From: Caenorhabditis remanei
Taxonomy: Eukaryota; Nematoda; Chromadorea; Rhabditida; Rhabditidae
Reading direction: 5' to 3'
NCBI RefSeq assembly: GCF_010183535.1
Contig: NC_071329.1
Coordinates: 8,122,001 to 8,186,000, forward strand
DNA length: 64,000 nucleotides
The position numbers and the translations under genes were made by a program. This document shows positions 20,903-33,461 of this stretch, one piece after another. Each line of letters begins with the position of its first letter. The stretch's first letter is position 1. The notes under the pieces were generated by a model that worked only from the letters and a program-made list of their open reading frames with translations, searched no databases and was not told the DNA's origin.

Positions 20903-23900
20903 CTTTTTCCGAGCATTAATCAGCGGGGTCAGCTGTTTAGTTCACCAAACTTTGGATCTAGTTTGTTGTAGTTGCATGTCTCATCAGATACATCGTAGTT
21001 TCTAATTCAGAAGAATCAACTAGACTTTGTCTGAGAAAACATTTCAAAATCAGTTTAAATCTTATTTAGAGAATCCTTAAAGTAGTGCTAAAAATTAGGA
21101 ATCTGTATTTCAGTAAACTGAAAAGGGGGAGTTTCAAAGTAGCCTTTTATGGGTTTCCTAAAGAACGAGAAGTTCAGCTATCGGATGCCAAGATACTAAA
21201 GCCTATATCATATGAATGATGAACCTCCCATTTCAGAGAAGACACATTTCAGATGTTCCAATAATATCCCAGGGAACATGGAACTCGAATCGAAAAGAAG
21301 AAGCTAACTTGAGATGAGGAAATGAGGGAAATGATTGAAATAAAAAAGAGAAAACTTGAAGGGCGGAGAAAAGGGAGAGACAGGCATTGCGTAACGAATG
21401 GAACAGCGGTAACATGTTTGCCTAGTGAGTGACCGAAAAACGAAAGGATTCAGATGATCGAAAGGTGTGTAACATGCTTTTCATTTTCATTCAGAAATCC
21501 ACTGTAATGAGTGAAAAGGAGAGGAATAAGAGGGATAAAATGGAAAGGAGAGAAGAAGTTAACGTTACAGAAAGTGACAAAAATTAAAGCAAAAGGGCAA
21601 AAAAGGGGAGAAAGAGAGATACGTGGAACCGGGTCTTCTGAGGAAGAAATGCCGAAAGAAGAAGAAGAAGCAATGCCAGACTATTGCATCAATACGATTA
21701 GGATCAATTGGCAATACAACAAACACGAAACGGCAATATAAGGACTTGTCCTTCTTATTCCTGGATCAAGATGAATAGATGTGAAATATTGAATAAAAGA
21801 GAGAAGCACTCATTTTTTGTACGATTCTTTTCATTTTTCAAAAATATTTGAAGAATAGGGATTGAATGGGTGTGGTCAGGATGTTGGAAATCCGGGAATT
21901 AGTTGTCAGATAGTTAGTAGTCAGTTTGAAAGTAGTGGCGGAGTTAAGCACAGAATCAGAAAAAAAGAAATGGAGGCAAAATATCCCAACTGATTTGCAC
22001 GGATTGAGATTTCGAACTTTTGTGGGCGATGCATTATGAAAAACACGATTCGAAAATCTCGTTCGTAGGTCAAGTGACAGTTCATCTCCGTGAGAATGAC
22101 CATAACTTGAAAATTTTAAAAATTTTATCACCACTAATGCATTGAATAGAGTGAACCAAAAAATTTGGATGGTACTTACGGCTCTGACTGATTTTCTGAA
22201 AAATGAGAAAGCATAGCTTTCAAGTACATTTGTCATTTTAAAGCAGCATTAAGGTTGGTTTCTATTGTTCAATCATTTTAAACCCCATTAGAAATCACAT
22301 TTCTGTTTCATATAAAAAGTTTCATGAAAAAATTAAGCTGTAAATGTGTTTACACTCAATTGATGGCAAAACCAAACAAATGCAAAAATGCCCAACTTTA
22401 CAATTCCAGGCTGCACTAGGAATAAGGTAATTTTTCGACGTCGGTATTCTGCTTTTGAGTTTTGTGCTAATTCCCCAAGTCTTTTTTTCGAAATCTTTCC
22501 TAAACAAGAAAAAAAATTATCTGATATTTTGAAAGTCTTAATTAGAAATCTTAACTTCGGCAAACAAATAATACAAGTAAGCACTCTTACGTAATAGTTT
22601 GTTTCAGAATAGCTGACAGAAAGAGCAATGAAAAAAGCCGTAATTCTGCAATGTGACAAACAACTTTCAGTTTATTCCAGCAATATCAACTTTAATAAAC
22701 TCTGCTAGATTTAAAAAGGGTACGACAAAAAATGTTTCACAAGAACCGTAATCCTATTCTGATACCGTAGTACTAGCAGATCTCCTCTATCAAAATGTTC
22801 TCTATGATGTTTCTAGACTACTTCTGTAGGAATAGACAATGCTCTGATAGAGGAAAAATGATTGTTTCCTAGTATAACCAGAAAAACGTTTCCGAGTTCC
22901 GAATGATCAATCAGGCAGAATTCGTCAAATTCTCTACTTCCAACTAACAATAGGTTCAATCTACAGTAATCAGCCCGACAAGAATTGAAGCTGGAAAGAA
23001 AGATCTGACCAATCAGTTTGTTGTAAGGATGTGTGAAGATGTGAGAAATTGGATCTCGGATAGTTTGCCAATTAGCAAAGTACTAGTATTATTCTTCCAC
23101 CACAACACCTCATCCCCCTTACTTCTTCTCCCACCCCTCTCTCTCCACCTAGAAACCAGTCCTCTTCTCTTCATCGGCATCAGGAGGATCCTCTCGAAAC
23201 GTATGCACGTAATAGCCTGTACGTCTGTTGTCTCGTTCTCTCTTTCACTATTTTCATTCATTCAGATGTATGAGAATGAACGAAAAAACGGGAGAAGAAG
23301 CCGTTGAGGTGGTGTTGGTGCCTACGCAATCGCCTCTATCTAGCTGTAGAAGGTGCGGTAGTTTTGAGGAAAGAATGAGAGGAGAAAACGAATAAAAAAG
23401 AGAATCAAGAAACTTGCAATTGATCACTCAACACTCAGGTGAGAAGATTTGGATGAGTGGAAGGCAGGAAAAAAGGAGAAATATTTGGAAGGCAGGTGTT
23501 GGAATTTATTAATTGCCAATAGACAGGAACAAACCTTCAAACCTTTCTCCAAGGTTCTTTATGAAGAATGCCGAATTTTGGGAATTTGAATATTTAGATC
23601 TTGAACTTTTTTTATGTGGCATTTAAATGACTTATCAGTGTCCAACCTCAGACAAGTTGAATACCAGTGGAATGAGACCCGCGTTCTGAACACTTCAGAG
23701 AAACAATTTTAAAAAACTACTGCTTCAGCTAACTATACAGAAATACCGGTCATTTCAGACCTAGAACTTTTAGGCGAGCACTGCATCTATGTCAAGAGAG
23801 AGTTTCAAAAGAAAACTCTTCCGACTCAAGATAATGTGTAACTCAGAGCTACATCATCCTCGCAGACTTTGTAACTTGAAGATAGAATGGATTTGATGCT

Positions 23901-25681
23901 CTTTAAGAGATACCATAACTTTTACAGTTATTGAGCCAAAGTGAAGTTCAATACTCAATCGAATAGGATTTGTTACGAGAGGGGACTGTCTCACTGTATT
24001 TTTTCATTCCAATACATCCATATGACACTATTTGGTATGTAGAATAATTACAGCAAACTATGTTCACAAATCTACAAATTTACACATGAAACGCTGTAAA
24101 ACTAAGTTAAACTAACTAAAAAATAGAATCTCTTTTAACTCTTTTAGTCTGAAACATTCAGTTCAGTTCTTGGAAGTGCGCATCCAAATGCAGAACGTTC
24201 CTACAAAGTGAATAGCCAAGAGATTAATTTGAATTTCTTTCAGTTTCTCACACTACAGAGAGCACTATTAGCTATGTCTACAATCACAATGCTGAAGTTT
24301 TCCGTTATTCTAGAATATAAATATGATCTAATCAGATCGCCTGATCTCATCCTGCTAATTTGAAAGTTCCAACAAAAAGAAAACAACATTGGCATAGGTA
24401 GATTCAAATTTAACGGTTTCTCGATTAGAGATCCCTATCTCTCAAAAAATCAGATGTTTGCCATTAGAGCGAGTTTGCGGAAAAGAACAAAAAAGTAAAG
24501 AACACCCTCGTCATCAACCTCTTCTGGTCTTTTTTCTTGAAAACCGTTCACTCGAAACAACTTTTTCTTCTTCCGGAAAATGTCATTGTTGTCATCACTA
24601 ACTGTCATTGTAGTTGCCATCATCATCATCTTCTTCTTCTTCCTTTTCATCTAACATCAACAACGTCTCTATTCGTTTTTTTGCCATCCTTCACACTGTC
24701 CGTTCACCTCTTCCGTTGTCACTCTCCCACTGTCTTCCCGGCGAGGATCGGCAGCTAAAGAAAGGAAAAGAATTAGCATTAGCCGCCATTTTTTCTTCAA
24801 ATCTCTCTCCTCTGTATACCGTATTTCTATTATGAAAAGGGCAATTTGAGTATATGAAGAAGAGAATGTTCTGGAAGGAGAAGGAGAAGTCTTTTCCATA
24901 ATTGACCGTTCCATCCGAAATACGGTAGTTAGTTGCAATGTCTGGGTGTCGGCTAGACGGATAATTGAATAAACTACGAGAAAGGAAAAGAAAGAAAAAA
25001 GAAAACGAAGAGAGAAAACACAGAAGGAAAAGTATAGAAAAAGCTTCAGAAGTGTGTTCAATTTGTTTCATTTCTTCTCGGATGAATCGGAAATCAATGA
25101 CATCATTTCCAATTATGTGAGATCTGGAATACTGTTCGAGAGGCTATTCTTACTTTCTGAACTGTATGAAAAAGCTATTTGGAAGTAGATTATTTTAGAT
25201 CAAAAGAGAAGAAAGGACACTTTATCTATTCTAGAATTGCAAAAGCTAATCTCAGCAATAAGTCATTAGGCATCGGCCATTCAAATTATAGATGATGTTA
25301 GTAATAATATAGCGAAAAAATTTTCAGTTGATATTATAGTCATCACAGACTGTACACGAAAGTTCCAGGATCGAATCTTCTGTAGAACAACTTTCATTAT
25401 TTTCTCACAACTGAAATCTAAACACTCCCTAACAATCAATCAGATCCTTATGTTTGTAGTCGAAAGTTTCACGTTCTCAAACGATGAAAAGATTTTCAAA
25501 AAGGTTTATTCCCAGCAAAATTTTAAAATCTTTCTGCAAAGCTGTTCCAAATTTACATAAGAAAAGGAGCAATGGCTCGGGTGTATCCATCAGAACAATC
25601 TATCACGGAAAACTCAAACAACCAAAAATCGAATCAATCTGTGTGAAAATCAAAGAATAATCGGTCGACGTGGCAAGCTAG

Positions 25682-26008
25682 TTAGCCGTCTCGAAGAGGC
25701 GACGAGATCGCAATATCGATGAAAAATCCGAAGCTGATAAGGATGAAAATGGAGAGAAAAACGAAGAGAAGCATCCCGGGAATAGACAAAAAGTGGCTAG
25801 GATCGAAGGGATGCGCTTCTCTCCTTCCAACAAGGGGGCCGCCTGCTGCAACTTCTCGGACCGTGCGGAACCGGTCTGCCGCCTTCAAGACACGATGGCA
25901 ACGAATATATCCAGAGAGAAGGAAGAGGGGAGACAAGCTGATTTTTATTTCCTTTTTCTGTCCCTGTTTTCTCGCCCCCCGTCTACTACCAATCTCTTCG
26001 CAACACAA
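25682..26008 (-). other. Open frame in a GC-rich patch, uncertain coding
   Basis: A 108-codon minus-strand frame crosses the most GC-rich patch of this gene-poor region (25790-25890). Its C-terminal part is a clear hydrophobic segment (FLSIFILISFGFFIDIA). The plus strand is also open over much of the same patch, which weakens the case. No recognised domain. It could be a small membrane protein, an upstream exon or a conserved regulatory patch. Confidence 0.2.
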
Positions 26009-27082
26009 TCACCGGAATTGATATTCATGAGGATGTTGTTCCGGAGAGAAATGTATAATAGGAAGAAAAAGGAAACACGATTCGGTGAATGACATTTGAA
26101 AGTGTTTGAGATGTTGTTTGAAACTATTCTAACTGAGAAAATATCCACGATTCTTCATTATAAATTCAAATAATCCGAAGAGAATTTAAAGAAACAGATT
26201 TCTTCTTCCAAGGAAAGCTTACATTCATTTTCAGCCCCAAAACTTTTCTAGTCTTATCTTTAAAAAAAATCCATGTTGATAAACAAAATTGTTGAACAAG
26301 GACCAACTAAAAATCACTACATATTCGCTATTTCGCCTCAATTTGATAATGTAGATTACATGATAATCGCATCAGAATCATTATAATTTCAGCTTTCCTT
26401 CACATAAATTTGTTACCCAAATTCTAATCACCCCAGAGATTTCCCCAAACCCTATTCCTTGTATGCTCCAAGCCTTTCTTCTTCCATCACTAAAAATGTT
26501 GTAATATCTTGTAAGTCAAGCTTATCTTGAAGTTTCCCACGTGATTGACGTCCAAAACAATCTTGTTATTCATGCATTACCTACAGTATGAATATCAGGA
26601 AGTTGCGACTCGTGAGGAACCCTTTTTGTGTTTGAAACCGATGTTTGTGATACCTGGAATCCCGTGTACTGAGAACAAAATTCGTTCAACTGAAAACTTT
26701 AAAAAATCATTCACCCTGAAACCTAACATACTGGAAAATAATGAGTCTTTCGGATGATCAAGAGTCTTCTTAAAATTCGTGAGATTTCACCCAAAACTAG
26801 AATTCTATCTTCCGATTTTAGAAAAGGCACAAGAAACAGACGTTTCTGACATTTCCAGGTGATCATTCAGATCTGAAATCACTCTGAAACTTCAGCTGTT
26901 CAAGAATTTGAATGAACTTTCAGTTTATTCTGCAACACTACGTACTTTGCACCAAATCAATATTCATTGCCAAAGAAACAAAAAATGGGGAAAGATGAAG
27001 GTGTACTTGAGTTTTGCGATGTGAGAATAAAAAAGGAAATTTTGATTCAGACCCGTCGGAAAGTTTGGTCACCTGGGTGGCC

Positions 27083-27645
27083 CAGGGGTGTGCGGACAGG
27101 AAAATTTCGGAATTTCGGACACTAAAAAATGTCCGACTTTCAAAATTTCGGAATTTCGGAATCTCGGAATTGTCCGAATTTCAAATTTTCGGACTTTCGG
27201 AATGTCGGAATATTCCGATTTTCGGATTTTCGGACTTTCGGAATGTCGGAATATTCCGATTTTCGGACTTTCGGAATTTTTTTTCAACAGACTGTCCCAT
27301 TTACCCATATCGAATGCTGAAAACCGTTTTTTTGTTTGAAAAAAACACTGCGAAAAGACGAAAATTTTAAAAAAAAACCGCATGAAAACTGCAGAAAAAA
27401 ATTTGTTCGAGACCCGTCATGAAAAGTGCGCATGCGCCTTTAATACAGTACTTTCTCTTCCATTCCGAATTTTTTTCGGAACGTTCCGATCGGAATTCCA
27501 TTCCGAAATTTTTTTTTCGGAATATTCCGATCGGAATTTCGTTCCGAATTTTTTTTTTCGGAATATTCCGATCGGAATTCCGTTCCGAAAATGAGCCGAT
27601 TTTCGGAATTTTTCGGAATTCCGAATTCCGTTCCGCACACCCCTG
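27083..27645. mobile_element. hAT-like non-autonomous element with CGGAATT arrays (563 bp)
   Basis: The termini are CAGGGGTGTGCGGA on the left and TCCGCACACCCCTG on the right, perfect inverted repeats. They are flanked by a perfect 8-bp direct duplication, GGGTGGCC (27075-27082 and 27646-27653). CAG-G termini plus an 8-bp duplication are hallmarks of the hAT superfamily. The left half is an array of TTTCGGAAT/TTTCGGACT units; the right half has TTCCGATCGGAATT units, with a unique centre of about 200 bp. No transposase ORF, so it must be mobilised in trans. Confidence 0.82.
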
Positions 27646-28053
27646 GGGTGGCCTAGGTAGGGAAAGTAAATTCCAAGTAGATTTTTAGCCCCATTCCTCA
27701 CATAAATGAATGTTAAAAAATAATCAGAATCAGTGAACCAAACTCTTCACGTCACCTAAAAATTCGCTGATTGGTCAGAGATTTTTCTAGGTTTAGGCTC
27801 GTCGATTTTCGACGATTTGTGGAAAAGTTGTGCTCACAGAATCTGCTTGTTTTTCTGATAAATGACATCCATTTATACAAGGATTACAGCAAAATACAAC
27901 AATACTTCCCTTTTTTAAACTATATATGGTCGAGAACTGAAGTACACCTTCAAATGTAGAAAATGAGGTTAAGCCAAATTTGTAGAGAATTAAATTAACA
28001 AGCAAAAAAAGTGCATAATTGTTATGATTGGACGGAAACTTTGATTTGCAGAG

Positions 28054-31000
28054 TTACGTCCATGCAGACCTTTTAACGTGGAAAAGTGGGAGAGTATGAG
28101 TTGGATCATATGCATTCGAGAGATCAATTCCAAGATGTTGTTGGTATCTGAAGAAGGGAAAATTGAAGATTACGGCTTTCAAAAGGCTGCTCACCTCATC
28201 AATTTCCTTTGCATAAAATCGGAAATATTGACCGGTGGCCTCATTGTTCCCATTGCTTGACGAACTTTTGCAACCGCCTGTTGACGTGGAATTTGCTCCT
28301 TGCTCATCAAGTAAGCAGAAGCGAATGCTGGTGCACTTAAATTAACGGATTGGCTAGAACTCTGAGTTTGTATTCTTACCGATTTCTTCCACGAGTACTG
28401 CAAACCAAAACATTGCGATTCGCTCGGCGAGCACGTTGAACCAAATCAAGAAATCCATCGAACATTTCGTTTAATTTGGTATCCTCAGTGAGCTAAAAAG
28501 ATTTCAAAAAGAATGTAATGACAAGAGTATGGCTTCAAAATACCTGCATGCATCTCTGCTCAGTCTCTGGAAGACTGTAAGAGAGATAATAACGGAAATG
28601 ATTGGCGGCTCGATTGCAGAAGCAGGGGCACTCGAAACCACGGTTTTGGCGTCTGGAAATTCTAGTTAGTTGAAAGTAAACAGGAATTGAACTCCTCGAT
28701 TTTCTCTTACCGAGCCTCTTGAACATGTTCAGCTGTCTCATCGGCAATTTCACAAATGAATTCAATATTCAATCGACACATAAGTGAATTATTATTGACT
28801 GCATCACAAGCAGAAGCGAATACACAATCATCAATTTGCCAGACGACTTCATCAAGATACAATGAGCGAAATGGATGAACTGCTTTCATTTCTTTTAGTG
28901 TGTTAATAGCAGGAACTGATGCAGTTTTGACTCTTTCGAAGACGTCTTCTGGTCCATCTTTTGATGAAAATGGAGGTGACGTTGGAGAGAGACCGTAATC
29001 TGGTGAATCATCATCAGAATCGAGGAGTTCAGCACAAGAGAATGAGCGAGCAGTCCGTGGAGTCTCATAAATATCCGTTTCATCCGAAAGAATCGAGACT
29101 GTATCTTGCTGAAAATGGGTATTGGATGATGTGGGTTAAAATATTGTATTTGTTAGATTATATGAAGAAAGATTACGGTGACTCGGAAATGAGTTACCGT
29201 ATTCCTTCTATATTGGTGAAATAGAAACAAAAGATTCGTAGGTGTGAAATGTGAAATCTGAACTCCGCTACTCATCTCTCAAGGGGAAATATTATTTAGT
29301 CATCCGAAAGAGTATTACCGTAAACTTGTTTACGCTCAAAATCTCAACAAACCGATGAAATTTCAGAAATGATAAGCAAGTGAACTGGAAAATCGACAAC
29401 AGATCGAAAATCTGAACACTGATTCATAAGGAAAAGTGTCAGTTATTGTTCTGATCAACAAAAGAATGAAAAATTCACGTGACGAACGAATGTGTTTCAG
29501 TCAATTTAGTCGTTGCTAGACACATTTTGTGACCAATTATTATTTTGTATCCAAAAAACTCATTTGATTGGCTTACATTTTCCTAAATTTAATTTGTCAT
29601 TCCTTCCACCCTCTCTATTTTTGACACTCAACCTTTAGTTGTTTTCACCTGCTTTCTTCTTTTTTTTCTCTATGCTGGAAACGTGTGCTTTGAGTCGAGT
29701 ACTTGAGAACTCTTGGACTCCAAAACCCCTAATCTCATCATAAATCAATTTGTACTTTTCAATTTTTATTCCCTTTTTGAATCCTACAATAATCAAGAAG
29801 AGAATTCTAATGTCTGAATGATATAAATTTCAATTCTCAGTTCGAAAAACCAAAAATATCTCGTTTTCTATCCGGCACCTGGCACGAGATCCCCCACACA
29901 AAAGACCAATGTGACATCGAGTAAAACGGAAATTATGTGATGGAAATAGATGAAATCATGCAACAAAAAAGAGAGTGGGTGCTCACAACGGAATGACAGA
30001 ATCCCTGCCAACGACTTGTCGATTTCGATGGGCGCACCTTGGCGGGTGCCACTTTTATTATTCGTACTGAATTGACAACGTTCTCTGTTGGAGATGCTGG
30101 AGTGATTGAGAGGACTGATGGAGAACGAGACGATGGAAGTGTCGGAGTTGGGGAGTCTGGAATTGAAAAGAAATCTGAAAAACTTTGAATAAGTTGTTTC
30201 AAAGTTCATTTCTACTCACCTACAGTATCCGAATCTTTGCACAACATCCGACTGAATTTATTGTTTTTATTGATAAGAGAATGCATTTGTTTGTTGTCAA
30301 GACCTGGTGTACTTCCAGCTCTTGCTCGAATCGTCAGGCTGAAATATTTAATTTTCAAATCAGAAAAACAGGAGTAACATGATTTATTGTAGATCAAATG
30401 ATGCACTTTATCAGTTTCTGTTTTCAAAACATTTTAGAATTATTGATCACATTGGCTACATGTTTTCGAGAGTATGCAAACATTTAGCCAATGGAATTTC
30501 TTATAACTAAATTATAGGCTCGGTTGTGTGAAAACTTGCAAAACGATTACAGCTTTTTCAAAAATTTTCTATGATTTGGAGCCTTTCTGTTTCACAAGAC
30601 ATCACCAGCTACATGTACACAACATTATAGCCTAATAGTATGTTCAACAAAACACGACGAAAATGGTTTCTGCTCTGAAGCAAGACTCATGTTATTATTA
30701 GATCTCTTTTGTGCTCCAACTCTCGAATTTGCTAATTATCTTAAGAGAGTAATGAATGTTGTTTGCTCATTCTTAGAGTTTTCTACATACGAATATCCAC
30801 TAGTTACGGTATCTCATTTCAACTTTTCTCAAAATCAGCGCCTACTGAAACTACCGTAACCCACCATAAACTTCTGATCTCTTTTCTCATTTTCCCACGT
30901 TTCCGTCATGTTTTACGTCAATAAAACATGGAAATGTGGGAAAATTCTACAAGAGAAATCATGAGATTTATGTTATAACGTGCGGAAATGGTGAGACAGG

Positions 31001-31211
31001 TATCGTGTGATCAACGGATTGAGGAGAAGAAGTTCAAGAGCTCAACGAGAAATGGATTCTCGGAAATGTTCAGACTTAAGAAGAAAAAAAGTTGAGAATA
31101 GGTATGTATGGCAGGATTTAAAGATTGAGATGAGATTTTCCCGTGAATAATATCAATGACTTACGGTTTCAAGTTGGATTGATATGGAGCAGATTTGGAG
31201 CTTCCTTTCAT
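28054..31211 (-). CDS. Dual-specificity-phosphatase-like protein, predicted pseudophosphatase
   Basis: Eight coding exons on the minus strand (31211-31165, 30338-30220, 30174-30038, 29108-28711, 28652-28544, 28492-28380, 28335-28195, 28147-28054), with all phases consistent, give 385 aa. Residues 1-165 are Ser/Pro-rich and acidic, probably disordered. Residues about 170-360 resemble a DUSP domain: VHPFRSLYLDEVVWQIDD, a Cys-rich CPCFCN insert, then NVLVCSTRGRNR and AFASAYLMSKEQIP. In the P-loop the His and Cys of HCxxGxxR are Cys301 and Ser302, while Gly305 and Arg308 stay. It should lack Cys-dependent catalysis and might bind phosphoproteins, like STYX-type proteins. The ATG is in exon 1 just after an acceptor. 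A GC-rich candidate 5' UTR exon ends at a good donor (GCTCT/GTGAGTAG) at 31576. An in-frame TGA overlaps the last donor (28193), but splicing to the last exon keeps a sensible C terminus. Confidence 0.75.
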
Positions 31212-31868
31212 AATGTCCACGTCAAACGAATCTAGAAAAAATATGAATGATATTCTGATGGAAAACACTGGTGACGTTATGAAAAGCCACGCATCGAAGA
31301 AAAAAGAAGAATCTAGAAAAGAGAAAGAAGGGTGCCTTCAAATCACAAGAGAACTCTGAAGGTCTAGAGATGATTAGAGAGCTGTGAGCACCCATATAAT
31401 TATGAATGAAAAGGTAGTTATCAGTGGGTGGAGATTTCATTCGGAAATGAATACGAAAATGATGAAAAAACAAAAAAAGGGAGAAAAACGACGGAGTGGG
31501 GGAAAATGAGGAGAAGAAGCGAGGCGGAGTATCGGCATTTGTCGATTTGCACTAGGCTCCACCCTCTCTACTCACAGAGCTCCAGATATCTGAAAGTCGT
31601 GTCGCTACGGGCAACCAACTCCGGCGTCGAAGGTATTCAACACTCTCTCACTCACTCAGAAACCACAAAACTCTTTTTCTTTTTCTACTTCTTCTTTGTG
31701 GTGATTATAGACGCAAGGGGAAAAGAATGAGAAATGAGAACGAATTTGGTTGAGGGAAGGATCGAGGTCAGTGTTAAAAGTAAAAGAAGGGAACTACGAT
31801 AACAGGAGAAACGAAACGAGAGGAAGATGAGAAGGAATTTTTGTGAGTTATTAGCGGCCCACCCCCTC

Positions 31869-32108
31869 TTACAACTGCGCCCCACCGCAAACGAGAGAGT
31901 ATCGGTGAGAGACGCAGAATTTTTTCTCGCGCGAACAAATATTTTTACCATTTTTGACCTATTTTCGCTGTTTTTAAGAACAAATTACATAAAAACTTTC
32001 GAAAAATAGTGAAAATAGGTCAAAAACTGTGAAAATAATTGTTGGCGCGAGAAAAAAATCTGCGTCTCTCGCCGATACTCTCTCGTTTGCGGCGGGGCGC
32101 AGTTGTAA
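31869..32108. repeat. 240-bp fold-back element
   Basis: Near-perfect inverted arms of about 100 bp. The left starts TTACAACTGCGCCCCACCGC and the right ends GCGGCGGGGCGCAGTTGTAA. The arms include an ACGAGAGAGTATCGG segment and a CTCGCGC tract before an AT-rich loop. The terminal TTA/TAA could be part of the arms or a 3-bp target duplication of the Harbinger kind. Non-coding. Confidence 0.75.
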
Positions 32109-32327
32109 CGAATTTGCTCGGCTAATAAGTTGCGAAAACTTTGTTTAATAATTTTTTTTAACCAGTTGAGTGGAATATAAGCTGGAGCAATTATGAGCCC
32201 TAATGACATGCTTCATTTGAAGGACACTCACACAATTTTACGACCAGATAGTTTTCGAGTTAAAAGTATACAGTGTACTTCAGACTTCGTGTACTCCAAA
32301 CTCGGCTACTTCCCAGATTATCCAACT

Positions 32328-32530
32328 AATGGTGTGTCCAAAGTTGCTACAACGACAAATCTGCGGTGTCCAAAGTTGATTTGTAGGTTTGTAGGTTTTG
32401 CAGGTTTCGCAGTTGAAAAATTAAGGATGAGCAATAACGCATAACTGCAAACCTGCAAATCTACAAATCAACTTTGGACGCCGCAGATTTGTCGTTTTTG
32501 CTGTTTTGTAGCAACTTTGGACGCACCATA
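32328..32530. repeat. Fold-back element, about 203 bp
   Basis: The left arm starts ATGGTGTGTCCAAAGTTGCT and the right arm ends AGCAACTTTGGACGCACCAT. The motif TCCAAAGTTG occurs twice per arm (32336 and 32370 on the left), so the arms themselves contain an internal repeat. The loop is about 30 bp. Non-coding. Confidence 0.7.
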
Positions 32531-33461
32531 ATGAAGACATTTTCTCGATTTTTGAAGGGGGAGGAGTTATGTATCCCGGAATGAGTGCAATAACACAGAA
32601 ATTATTGAAATCTTCACGAATTCACAACTCTGAAGAATCAGAGCGCAATGAAAAGATCACTCAACTTAACATAGTCTTTTTTGAGAATGTGCTCATCGAC
32701 AACCAATCGAATCGAGTGGTGATTTCAAATTATTCAAACTGACCACAGTTCAAATATTGGTTATTTGGAATAGTTTAATATTTATAATTAATTTCTTATT
32801 CAACTGCCACCTTTTTCTCTTTATCGTTTCACCTTTTATTACCTTTTTTAAAAAAAAACTTTCTCATCTAACCTTATAACCTCGAAGGACAGATGAACAA
32901 TCTCCAGCAAGAAATGATGCAACTTCTAGATGAATTTTTTAAAATTAGCAATCCGAACAAATGAAGAAAATTAGGAGCTTGAAGTCAGGGACCTGTTAAA
33001 AAGTGTCAGTGAACACAAAATCTATACGAACACACTCGCAATTGTTTTTTAAAAACTATTCTAAACCCCATTTCGAAGCTTTAAAAGAACAATCGACATT
33101 TCTTTGTATCACTATTAGCTTTTCACGGTCGAAAATTGAGAACGAGCCGCTTATTAACATCTGCATGTAGTGTAAATTTGTGACTTGCACTTTATTGAAA
33201 CTTTGCTCGCTGAAACATCACGTTTTCTCTTCAAATGAAGAAGATGACTTTTAAGTTTTCGTCGATTGCAAGAATCGTTTTGAGCCATTGACACTCGACT
33301 TTTCCTTCATTCTCTGCAAAAGCTGGAAGTTATTGTTAAGACAAGAGAAAAAACCGGTAACGTTCATACAAGGAGAGTGAAAAGAATAAGAACCGAAATA
33401 AATATGATACAATCAAAGTTACAAGTCTACAAACTAAATGCTTCTATAAAGATTTCCCAAT

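Larger units (their letters stand above)
19892..28053. other. Gene-poor region between two minus-strand genes
   Basis: About 8 kb without a gene that I can support. It holds the promoter of the CCCH gene, an inverted-repeat element (20689-20902), a hAT-like element (27083-27645), short TCT/TCA microsatellites near 24620-24650 and a GC-richer patch around 25790-25890 with an open minus-strand frame. Other ORFs are short, low-complexity and lack splice context. Confidence 0.5.
31212..33461. other. Intergenic region with two fold-back elements
   Basis: This holds the promoter and probable 5' UTR exon of the pseudophosphatase gene (about 31577-31640 on the minus strand) and the 3' flank of mecr-1. 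Two fold-back elements lie at 31869-32108 and 32328-32530. No gene seen. Confidence 0.5.

Noticed and set aside
22388..22594. 68-codon frame starting MPNFTIPGC, considered as a THAP-like zinc finger
   Set aside because: It lacks the Cys/His spacing of a THAP domain beyond the first Cys and has no continuing exon.
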